Source: Bilabrum cf. latius (taxonomy: Eukaryota > Bigyra: Bicosoecida > Bigyra > Bicosoecida). From it: a DNA stretch of 64,000 bases. How positions within the stretch are numbered: the first letter of the stretch is position 1; the number at the start of each line of letters is the position of its first letter. Shown piece by piece: positions 12,301 to 24,300 of this stretch. The notes beneath the pieces were generated by a model. The model was not told where the DNA came from. It ran no database searches and saw nothing but the letters and a program-made list of their open reading frames with translations. The stretch lies in NCBI GenBank assembly GCA_965178125.1, contig OZ237776.1, forward strand, positions 1 through 64,000, written 5' to 3'. A program made the translations under genes and the position numbers.

Positions 12301-15300
12301 CTGTGGGGCAGGCGATGCACTCGTCACACCGAACGGACGCCAGCGAGGCAAGCGGAGGCAACGTGCCGATCCTGCACCACGGGCTGGCCCAGAGAGGGGG
12401 TGACCCCACAGCGGGGGCGGGGTCCATGGGGAGGGCGAGTGGGCTGACAGCGGTGTCTGGGACTGGCGTGGGCATGGGCAGGAGCCATTCAGAGCTGGCG
12501 GCAGCTGCTGGCAGTGCAAGTGCCAATGCCACGGCCCAGCGGATGGAGACTGACGTGGAGGTGTCGCATACCACCCAGGGGAACGCGGGGGACGTGGACA
12601 GCACCCCCAGGGGCGTGGTCCCCAGGGTGGGGGCGCTCCGACTCCCCCTAGTGACGTCCAATTCCCAGGGAACAATGGCCAGCCTGGGGCTCGTGCATGC
12701 TGAGGGGGGAGACTCCACGGCCCGGAGCAGGCTGGTAAGCAAGGACAGCAGCGGAAACAGCGGTGAGAGAGGGGCGGGGGCAAGGGCAAGGGCAAGGGCA
12801 CGGCATGGGGTCGTTGTAGGTGGAGGTGCAGCGATTGCGGGCCACTCGAGGGGTCTGTCCTCGCCCTCCTAGCAGCCCCCCGTACAGCAGGCCCAGATCC
12901 TGCTAGGTGCATCGCACTGCCAGGAGGACCTCCCGAAGGATGCATCGCACGATGGTGCGGCCATCCGTGCCCTGATCCTGTGCGCCGCCCTCTCCGGTCG
13001 AGCCATGGGGCTGGGCGCTGGTATTCCGGTTATCCCTGGGAGATCCGTCCAGCTCGCGTAGGGAAGGAGCGACCACTCGTCCTCCTCGTCCTCGTCGCGG
13101 ACCGAAGGGATGGGGCTGGGCCCGGCTGGCGCGCCGGGGGCGGGGACGCTGGCTATCGAGCGAACTTCCAGGGAACGTTCCTCCGAAGAACCTCAGCCGG
13201 AGGCGGGGCCGATGCTGCACGCGGCCTTGGCGGACTGCGGCGCGCCCCTGCCCCTGCCCCTGCTTCTGACAGGCGATGGTGTTCCGGGCGGCAGCAGCAA
13301 AGTCACCGGAGCCAAGGCGGGTCAAGTTGGTGGCAGTGTGACCCGGGGTGTCGGCGATGGGTTGCCTGCGTGGGTCAATCAGCTGGTGCGACCGCTCGCC
13401 CGGAGGAACTCAACGGACACATCCAGGAGCCTGCAGGCGCTGGCCGTGGCGTGTCGCATCGACGAGGTGGGGCAGGTGCAAGTGCATGGCACTGCAGCAC
13501 CCAGTGACCCAAGCAACGATGCAGGTGCAGGTGCAGGTGCAGGTGCAGGACCTGGAGCGCTCTCTCACCGGCAGCTGTCCCCCGCCGCCAGGGAGCTGCT
13601 GCTGGACGTGCTGGTGGGGCCCGTGAGGCGGGGGGAGCACCTGGGGAGGGCCGTGTGCAGGCTGTGTCTCGTGCTGGCTGGGGGGTGTGCCGCAGATGCG
13701 CTGCAGTGCGATGCATCCAGCGGTGGGCTGCTACCGCCGCGCGTGCGGAACCAGCTGGTGTCCGATGCCGTGGACTTGGCCAAGAAGATGCCCCCCGGCA
13801 GGCTGACGGCTGCACAGGCCTAGTCTCTGGGGGCACTGCTGGCGGCTTGTTCCCTGGCCACTAGCACTTTCCGCTGGGAGGTGGTGAGTGAGGCGGCGCT
13901 GGAGACTGCCATGGTGTTCGGTGTGTCCGTGCCCCCTCTGTTCCCCGCTTGCAGGTGGGTCGATCTCGAGGCGGCAAGGAGCAGGAGGAGGAGAGAAGTG
14001 GAGGGCGGGCTTGGAGGCGGTGATGGTGAAGGGAGTGCCGGCAGCAGCAGACAGGAGCAGCAGCGCAATGCAATGCATGCAGCTGTGCTTCGTGCCGCCT
14101 CCACGCCCCTGTGGTCGATTGCTGCTGCACCGGTGCACCCAGGCAGCGAGGGCGCGACGCATGCCGATGGGATGCTCCATGCTGCACCCTCGGACTGTAC
14201 TGGTGGACAGCCATCGGCAATATCCAGGGAACAGGCAATAGCCCACAGGAAGCGTATGAGGGGGGTCACCTCGTAGTTCGCGAGACTGGCGGCAGGGGCA
14301 GTGGGCTGGCACCTGCCGCTGGCTGCACCTGAGGGGGGGTCCTGGCAGGAGGAGCACGAGCTCGCAGGGGCAGGGGCAGGGGCCATCAGTGGCCCGGGTG
14401 GAGAGGCAGATCACACCGACGGGTAGTATGAAGATGAAGATGGGATCCAAGCTGGCCTAGTGGCGGGTGGGTCCCAGACACGTGACCTGACTACCAGCAG
14501 CGATGGTGCCGGCGAGCCGGGGCTAGAGCCGGGGCCGGGGCGACTATCTGGCACAGGGGCTGGGGCAGATGCTGACGAGGACGCCGTGGAAGTAGGCAGT
14601 CTCTTGGAGTCAGGTGCAGCGCACGACAGTGGCCCAAGTAGCAGCAGCAGCAGCAGCAGCGGGGGTGGGAGCCCCAGCCATCGAGACGGCCTCCCCAGGG
14701 AACACGAGCCGGAGGACAGGGCCGAGGCACAGCAGCGGGCGAGGGAGGAGAAGTGGATGGTGCGCGTGGGTGCAGCGCATGGTCGCGCGGCCGGGAGGAT
14801 GCTCGCAGATTCGGCTCGCAAGGCTCTGGTGGCGATCCAGGCAGTGACCCAATCCACCGGTGGATCCACCACATCATCCGTCGCGATCGAACTGCTCACA
14901 GACCTGCAGGCGCATTGCACTGCAGCGGCGGGCTTGCTGCGAAGGTGTAACGAGGCCTGGATGGACAACGGCGCGGCGAGATCCACCCGTGGATTCGGCA
15001 TACGGTCCGACGCGGCCTGCACCGCGCTGGCTCTCTCCCTGTGCTCGCGGTCCTTCCCCATCGTGGGGCGGGCCCTGGTGCAGGGCACTGCGGTGCATGC
15101 GGGCTAGCAGTGGAGCGGCACCAGCAGCCCAAGCGCAGGGAACAAACTGCTGCGGGATGCAGCGCACTCGTCACACGTTCAGCCCGTGTTCCGCCCCAGC
15201 GCCGGCCTCGCTGCCCTGGCCTGCGAGCTGAGCCGGCCCCTGTACCGGAGCCACGGGATGTGGCCCGTCCTGCTGCACGAGGCGCACTCGTCACACCGAA

Positions 15301-18300
15301 GGGACGGCCCGCCGCTGCTCCGGCACGGGAAGCGGGAAGTGCTGCGGCGAGCGGCGGGGCTGGCTTGGGTTCCGCTGGCGGAGGGCGCCGCGCAGCTGGC
15401 GGCGCTTGCGTGCCTGGCTCAGCCGACCGTGTCTCTTGCCGACGGTGCACTGCACGACAGTGTTTCCGATGGGGACCGCGATGGTGTGACGAGTGCTGTG
15501 GACCGGGTGCTTGCCGCCGGGGCGCCCCTTCTGGCCCTGGGTCGGTGCATGCCCTACACAGGAGCCGGGGCCACGTTCCTGTGTGGCGAGTGGGGCGCGG
15601 ACCCCTGGTCCTTGTCCGACGACTCGAGCATGCGCGCGCTGGCCCGGGATCGAGTGCACGTGGCTCTGCTGCTTCGGCGCGGGTTCTCTGACGCTGAGGG
15701 GATGCCCGGGTCCTTCTCCTCCTCCCAGTCCTCGTCTTCATCGACTTCATCTTCATCGAGGTCCTCGATGCGGGGCAAAGGGTCGAAGGCGAGAGGGACC
15801 GAGGGAACAAGCAGAGGTGCGAGTAGCGGCACTAGCAGCAGCAGCAGCAGACGAGTGCTATTTGCCTCCTCCTCCTCCTCTTCCTCCTCTAGGCCGCTCC
15901 CCTCCCCCCGTGTGCCCCGGGGCCCCCTGCAAGACGCCCTGCAGGAAGTGCAAGCCGTGGCATACGGGGCAAGCGGGGCACTGGCGGGGTCAGGGGCATG
16001 CCTCTCCTTCGCGTTCGGCAGGGGACTCTCATGGTGGATGGGGGACGGGCTGGGGGGCGCCGCGAGGGAACAAGGGCTCACGGTGCTGCGGAACCTGGGC
16101 CAGTCGCGCTATCAGGTCGGGGCACAGCAGGCACAGCCGCAGCCGACGTCCCAGAGCGCACGAACTGACACCTCATCCAAGGGAGCTGCTGCCCTTGGAA
16201 CTGACCCCACGCTCCCCGCAGCTCTCTCGTCACACCTATCAGCGGCCATGCAGACCGACGGCGCTTCCCTCCTGCAGCGAGTGCGATGCAGCGCCTCCCC
16301 TCGGCTCCTGTCCGTGCCAGCCGCGCACGAGGCTGCTCTCCACGGCCTGGCGCTCGATGCCCGGGGAACAAGGGATGGTGCGCTGCCCAGCGGGCTGGCG
16401 GCGGCGGCGGCATTCCTGAGGAACACGCTGAGGCGATTGTAGCGTGCGGTTAGGCGCCCCCTGTCGGTGATGGCGGCGCGGCGTGCACGAAGCGCGCGGC
16501 AGCTGCTGCCCCCGCCGTCCAGCGGTGAGGCCGGGAAAGAGAAGGAGGACAAAGAGGGGGAGGAGCAAGTGGAGGCCCCAGGAACGGCCCGCCCCCCGAA
16601 GACGGCCCGACCCCCAGGCACTGCCCGGCCCAGAAGTGGAAGCACGAGCAACAGCAGCAGAGATGGAGAGGAGGAGGAGAAGGAGGGGGCAGGTTCACCG
16701 GGGCCTCTGGAGGGTGTTGCCGGGCAAGGTCAGGGGCAGGGGCACGGTGAAGTGCCAGTCGGGGTGCTGCAGGAGGCCGGGGCCTCCATGGGCCGAGGTG
16801 GTGGCAGCAGCGGGGAAGGAGGGGGCAAGCAGGGCGTACACAAGGAGGAGGAGGAGCTGCCTCCCTCGCTGAGCCGCACCGTGACCATGGAGGCCCTGCA
16901 GGCAGAGATGGCCAGGGAGGCGGCTAGGCCAGGGAACAAGAGGAATGGGGGTGGAGGTGGGAGCGGGGGAGGGAAGGGGAGGGGGGCGGCTGCATCTGGG
17001 AAGGTGTTCCCTGGAGGACACTCGTCATCCAGTAGCGGCAGCGGGAATGGAAGCGGATCCAGCCACGGGTCCGGCGCGGGCAATGGTGCTGGTACCGGCC
17101 AGCGGGGCAGGAACCGCAGCAGCGATTCCAACCCGAGTTCTGACTCCAAGTCGGTCGCATCCAGCGGTCGCAACAGCGCCGGTGTCGCATCCCCTGCGAC
17201 CAGAAACCGCCGCAAGCCCGCCGCGCTCTCAAAGGGCAAGGCGGGGTCCCACTCTACACTCGTCACACGGGGTGCGGACGGTGCAGGGGCTCCAAGCCCC
17301 GGGTACATATCCGCTACGAGCCAGGGAACCGCGCGGCCGCCCGTGCCCCGACTGGGGGGTGCCTCGGGCCAGGGGCTGCCCGAGGGGGCCTCGAGAGGGG
17401 AGATTCCCGACGAGGTCGGCTCCGGGTCCATCGATCACTCGTCACACGGTGGTTTCTCGTCCGCCTCCGGCAGTCGTTCCCTCGGTGGCAGCGGTTCCCT
17501 GGCCTCCAGCGGGGTCATGTCCAAGGGCAGTCTGGCTGGGAGCAGGGGGTCCCTGGGCAGCAGGAGGGGCACTGGCAGCCCACCCCAGGACAGGGACATG
17601 AATAGGGACAGGGACATGAATAGGGACAGGGACAGGGACAGGGACAGGGAACATGAATAGGATCACGGCATGGAGGGGAAGGAGCACGACACCGGGGAAT
17701 AGGTAGGCAACACCCATCGTCATCATTCTCCTCATCAGCAGGGGCAGGGGCAGGAGCAGGAGGGGCCATCCAAGTCCGTGCCCGCCTCACCCACAGGCAG
17801 CCGAGCCTCGTCCTCCTCCGCTGCCTCCTCCCAGGAGCACAGGAGACCATCGGGCAGAGGCAAGGCCAGGCCCAGGTCAGGCATCCCGAGAGGATTGAAT
17901 CTATCTCTCAACCTTCCAGGGAACAGCGGGTCTAGCGAAGTCGGGCAAGGGCAAGGGCAAGGGCAAGGGCAAGGGGCCCAGGGTGGCGTGAAGCTGGGGC
18001 TGGGCCCGGGGCAATCGGGCACCACGGGGAGCAGCAGCAGTGGGCTGCACCCAGGGTCATCGCCCTCCCTCGCCGGCTCGCTGATGTCCTCATCCGTCTC
18101 GGGGGGGCTCGGCGGGCTGGGGGGCAGCCGTGTGACGAGTGAGGCCCGGGCCAAGCCGGGCATGAGCCGCAGCAGCAGCAGCGGGGGTGCAACGGCCGTG
18201 TCTGCCAGCAGCGAGGGGGAGGCGGGGCGGCCCTCCAGGCGAGGGAACAACGGTGCACAATCCACCGGTGGGCCAGGGAACACCGGTGGGGGTCGGGACC

Positions 18301-21300
18301 TGCCTCCTGCAGGCACGGGCGCACCTCCGGGCGATGCAAGCAGCGGGCCTGATGGCAGCAACGGCGGTGGTGGGGCTGGTGCTGGCAAGGCACCATCTGC
18401 TGAGGGCAGCAGCAGCGAGCTCGGCAGCAGCGACGGCAGCTGGGACTTTTCCATCGGTCCGGGTGCCATCGCGGAGGGTGACGACTACGATCCGGAGCCG
18501 GAAATCAACCCTGGGCCCGCCTCGCCCAAGGCCGGTCAGCCCGGTGAGGCCAAAGTGCCGGTGGCCCTGGACTTGGGCAAAGGCGGGGCCAACAAGGTGG
18601 CCAAAGATGGTGGAATGGGTCCTAGTGGAATGGGTAGTAGCAGCGGAACGGGCACTCGGCTGGGTACATCGCAGGGTGGTGCGTCGAGCCACAGCGGGTA
18701 CGGCTCGATGGACTCGGGCAGTCGAAGCGCGGGCCAGGCGCCCCCCACTGGCCCAGGGGCACACTCGTCATCCGGATCCCACGGTGGGGTGCACTCCGAG
18801 TCGGGCACGCACACGGGGACAGGGACCGGCACAGGCACAAGCCACTCTGGGTCTGGATCGCAGACGAGCAGCCAGAAGCGCATGCAGCAGCAAGCCGGGG
18901 GCAGTGGGGGGCAGGGGAGCAGCAGCGGGGACCAGCCGGGCGCAGGCACCGGGTCTGGCAGCAGCGGCGCGCTGGGCGCCTCTGCCGGCCTCAGGAGTCA
19001 GGCGAGCCAGCGGGGGGTGGAGAGCTCGGGGCAGGTGGGCAGGGAACAAGGGGACCCGGGTAGCGGAACCAAGGAGGCGCCGCGCACTCCGGGCTCCGAC
19101 CAGCGCACTCGTCACACTGGAGGTCCCCAGAACCGCCGCGCCACCGGCACCCCCGCCATCATGCAGGGGATCCAGGGGATGGGCATGGGCGGGGGCAGGC
19201 TCGTGGACGGGGGCATGATAGCCAAAGCTGCGAGGTCGGCGAGACCTCCCCTCCGGCTGCGGCTGTCCATGCCGGAGCCGGGGCAGATCCAGCAGGCTGT
19301 GGCTGCTTCAAGGGCGCTGGCGAGTCCCCCGAGTGGGGGCGGGGTCAGCCCGGGGAAGGCCGGGGGTCTCGCTGCCCCCCTGGGCCTGGCGATCCCATCG
19401 CTCGGCCGGAAGCTGCCTCCCCGCAGGGCGTCCTACCAGGGAACAGAGTACCAGGGAACAGAGGGGCAGGGAACAGATTTGGACGGTGCCAATTCCCAGG
19501 CCAGCGGCACTGCCTCCGCCTCCCCGTCCCCGCAGAGCAGAGACAGGGCCATGTCGTGGGGGAGGTCCACGGCCGAGATGGGGAGGCCCAGGCGAGGGGG
19601 GCGTCAGGGCCATGGATCGGATCAGGGATCGGATCAGGTGGAGAGAAAGTCGGGCGACGAGAGCGGCGGGGAGGACAGAGAGCATGGGATGGTGATGGGG
19701 ACGGGAGGGGAGGGGGCTCCTGAAGTGAGTGCAGGTGCGGGGTCATCATCAGGGGGCGGGATCGCCATGGGCTCAGCCGGGCTCGGCAGCCCGGGGGCAC
19801 CCCCGACGAGCCACCCATCCGCCTCGCCAGGGTTCCGGTTTGGCCCCGGGACGCTTTCGGTGCCTCGAGGTACCCCTGCCTCTGCGGCGAACACGCCCCC
19901 CATGCCCAGGGCCAGGTGGGCCGGTGAGGCCGGGCTGCATCTGAGGCTGGACGGTGGCTCGGGGTCGGGCGGGAAGGGGGCCAGGGAGGGCAAGGGGGAG
20001 GCGGGCAGGTTCAGCAGGGTGCTCGCGCAGAATAACGGCTCCGAGGCGCTGTCCTGGGCGGACTCCCCCTCCGGGACCATCCACGCCGGGCTGGATTCCA
20101 CGCACCTGTCCTCCTCGGCCCACGACCATGGGGAACAGGGGGGTCCCGGGGGCGGGGCCAGCAGGCTGCTGGATTCGGTAGATGTGGGTGACGATCTCGG
20201 CACCGATGACGTGGGGGAGGGAGGGCTGCTTGACGCGCTCGTCGAGACTCACTCGTCACACTCGCGATCCCACTCGGATTCGGAGCGGCAATCCCCCTCC
20301 CAGCAGTCCCTCTTGCTGTAGGCCCACTCCCCCGCGACCGCGATGCGGCAGGGGAGGGGAGGTTTCGGCGTAGGCCGCGGGCAGCAGCACCACCATGCAA
20401 TGCAACCCGATGAACCTTCGCTGCAGCGAAGCCCCTCCCTGGGCCCGTCCCATGGAGCCCCCGGGTCAGCTCACCCGGGGTACCAGTCAGCGGACGGGCC
20501 CCTGAGGAGGGTCGCATCCGAGTCCTCGTCGGTGAGGGGGAACCCACACTGGGCGGCGGTGGCGCGCAGCTCTGGAGATGCATCGCACGGTAACGCGGGG
20601 ATGCATCCCCTTGCGGTGCGGGCTGCCGCGGGGGGCACTCCGGGGCGCGGGAGTGGGCAGGGAATGGCTCTGGTGCCTGCCGCAAGGCGCACCCAGAGTA
20701 TGGGAGTGATGGTCGCTGACTCCACCAGTGGAGTGATGGTCGCTGACTCCACCGGTGGATCGGCCTCGCACCACTTGGCCGGCCACTCTGCCCACCCTCT
20801 CTCTCACCACCGCGTGCACGACCGCACGGAGGTGGGCAATGACACCTACAGGAGCGTGCTCGCCTCCCCCTCTGCAGTGTCCTGGGAGGCGGACAGGCCC
20901 CGGCGCCGCGCTGGGGGCATCCTCGGTGGTGCCTCCTTTGGCTCCAGCAGGGGAGCCAGGAGGCCGTTCCAGGGAAGCCTGTCTCACTCGTCACACGGAG
21001 CCGGAAACGCGGTCTCCGGAGCATCGGCGGCGCACGCGGCCGCACGCGCCGCCACCGAAGAGGACCTCCCACCCGTATTGGGCGTGGCCGCCTGCGTGGC
21101 TCTGGCGGTGCTGGCCAGCATGCGGCCGGATGGGATGGGGCTGCGCCAGGCGGTGGCGCGGCGGTCGGGGCGTCCCGGTGTGGAGGCTTCGCAGGGAACA
21201 GCCGGCGCGGAGGAGGACGACGATGGGGAGGTGGGGTGGGGGGTGGCCAAAGCAGCGGGCAGGGAACAGAGGACGGTGGTCAGAGCCATGCTGGCGGCCG

Positions 21301-24300
21301 GCACCGATCTGAGCGGAACCGGAAATGGCGCAGGGGCCGATGGTGATGCATCGCACGGCGGTGCGGATGCTCCACAGCAGGGCGCCGATGAGGCAAAGCA
21401 GGAGGATTCGGACGAGGGCGACCCCGAATCCACCGGTGGACGGCCCAAGGTTGGCCAGCTGGGCAGCCGCCGCGCCTCCCTTCCCGCGGCGCCGTCCTCA
21501 AGAAGCCTCTTTAGGACCGGTGGTGCTGGAGATGGAGATGGTGATGGAGATGAGGGGGAAGATGAGGAGGATGTCGTTGAGGCCGGCGGGGTGGGGGCAG
21601 GCGGCGATGATGCAGGTGGTATCATGTCGGGCGCGGGGGCACGAGGCAGGGTGAACTCGGGGAGCGCGGAGGCGCCGGGCAGGATGAGGACCGGGGCAAG
21701 TGCCTCGGGGAAACCGCCCGCAGGCACCACCGGCAGTGCCCTCGTCTCGCGCAGGCCGGACAACGTGCGGCTGCCCGAGGACCGTTTCGCGATGACCAAC
21801 ACTCTCCATCCCCAGGGAACAAACGGATTCGGAGCGGCAGGCTCCTCCGAAGGCCCCTCGATCGGCCTGCCCACCTCCCTGGGGGGCGCCCCGCCCACTC
21901 CCGTGGCCGGTGGCGGGGCCGGGGCCGGGCACGCTGGCGCTGGAGAAGCGCCCGGCAGGATGGTGGGGCGCGAGGCATCGGACCCTGCCGGTGTGACGAG
22001 TGGGTTCGACTTCGGGGACAGTGCGGTGAAGGCCCGCGGTCAGGCCGTGCCAGGGAACAATGATGCATCGCACGGTGGTGCTCAGCCCGAGGCCACCGAG
22101 GGCCCTTCCGACGGAGCCTCGAGCGGGGATGGAGACGATGGATCGGGTGTGACGAGTGCGGTTGTGCCGTTCAGCCGCAGGATCCGCCGCGGCCGGCAGT
22201 CCATGCCCGTGCCGGAGCACGTGTCTGACCTGGCGGCGGGTGTGGTGGGCATACAGGAGGACGAGGACGAGGACGAGGACGAGGAAGGCGAGCAGGGAGA
22301 AGAAGAAGAGGACGGGAAGGGGGCCGATAGGAAGGGCAGCCCCCAGGGCGATGGGGGGGTTGAAGGGGACGCAAGTGCTCTGCCTGTGGTAGCCCGACCG
22401 GTTGCAACCGGTGCCCGCGCGCGAAGACCCCCTCGAGGCCGGGTCATGGGCCGCCGCTCCAGCCTGGACCTGGGCCTCCTGTCGAGCCCAGGGAGCAAGA
22501 ACGGCACTGATGGCGGTGGTGCCAGCGGGCCTGGGTTCGGCGGATCCACCGGTGCAGTGGGGGAACACAACAGCGGCGCCGCGGGCGCTCCCAGGGGCGG
22601 AACCGTGTCGGCCGCGGTGTCTGCCAGGTCCAGCGGGCTGGGCACCAGTGGCTCCGGCGGGTCCACGGCCAGGGACGGTGTGACGAGTGGTGGACAGGCC
22701 GAAGGTGGGGCCGGATCCGGCGGAGCGGCCGGCAGCGGGGCTCACTCGTCACACCGCTCGAAGCGCCAGACGGACTCTCCCCCGATGGGTCGGAGCGACG
22801 CGGGCCGCCGGACCAGAGCCGCTCTTGGGAGCGCGCTGTCAGTGTGGCTGGCAGCAGCAGCGGCCGCCGTGCCTCTGGGGGCGGAGCTCAGGGGCAAGGG
22901 GGGGCGGGGGGCCAACGCGACGGACGGATCCCCCTCCTCGGGGGCCTCCTCCTCACACTCGTCACACCGAGGCAAGCGCGGTGGTGCAAGCAGCCGGTCC
23001 CACGCGCACGGCAGTTCCTCCGCCGCGGGCCCCAGCCCGGTGGCCCAGTGGGCTGCCACGGTGTGCGCTTCCCTGCGTGCATGGCTGGCCGGGGCGGGGG
23101 CTCCACTCCCCGCCGGGGTGGGGGGTCCCCCCTGGATGGGGGCAGAGGATGTGACGAGTGCGGGCGGCGGGGCGGGGCGTCGGTCGTCCCCTCGCTTCTT
23201 CAATCCAGCGGTGGAGAGGGGCGATCCATCGGTGGTTCGGATGCTGCCGCTGATCCACCCGCTTGCCGCGCGCGGTGTCCGGCGACTGGTGTGCTGCCTG
23301 TGGCCTGGAGGAGCATCCAGGCCGGTGGTGGCCCCTGGGCTGCCGGGCAGAAGCCCCCTGGACCCGGGGTCTGACCCCTCGAGGATGACCCTGGAGCTGG
23401 GGCCCCACCTGGGGGCCGGGGCCTTTGGCACGGTGAGGGTGGGCTGCTGGAGGAGAAGGACCCCCACGGTGGGGTCGTCCCCCCAGGGGCCCACCTCTCC
23501 GCAGTCGGGAGAGAACCTTCGCGAAGCTCCATTCTGGAAATCGATCGTCGGAGGCTCGTCGGGCGAATCGCCGTCCGGGTCACACTCGTCACACGCCAAC
23601 GGACGGAGCCCGTCGGGGAGCACCGCGCTCCGCGATCAAGTGGGATTCGGTCCCGCGCTGCCCCCCTCGCCCTCGAGCCAGGCACGTGGCGACCACGAGC
23701 ACACCCCTGCTGGTCGCATGATGCCCAGGTGGCCGCTGGCAGTCAAGTCCCTGTCCCTGCCCCAGAGCCTGTGGGAGGAGACGGGCGGGCAGCGGAGAGA
23801 CGCCCACGGGAAGCTGAGGGCCCGGAGGAACAAGAGCGGGCAGGGGCTGGGGGCCCTTGATCCCGCCCTCCGGAACATGTCGCCCAAGGTGAGGGTGCCT
23901 GCCCGCGGTCCACTGGCCGGTGCGCTGGCGGAGGCCTCTGTTTTGGAGGAGGCCGGCGGTCTGCTGCTGGGGGCCATGGGGCACTTTGGGGGGATGGGGG
24001 GGTGGGGGTCTGCTGGTACCGAGGGTCACTTTCCCGATGGGATCGGGGCGGTCCACCGGTGGATGGCTGGGCAGGGGTCACTCTCTCGCTGCCTCAAGGA
24101 GGGCAGCCGCCCGGTGGATCCGCTCAGCCCCGAGCCAGCGCTCCTGGGTCCTCTGGCCCGCATGCCGGGTGCCCCTTGCGCCCCTCTCTTGTCCATAGGC
24201 GCGGCACCAGACGGCGGCTCGCTGCTGCTGGTGATCCCGGCGGCGGCTCTCCTCCGACCCTCGCAGATCGGGGGCATACCGCGGACACCCAGCCAGGGGG

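Noticed and set aside
11079-23594. HSSH as a repeated metal-binding peptide motif
   Set aside because: The same DNA word also occurs in other frames and on the other strand (LVT, VTS), so the peptide is a by-product.
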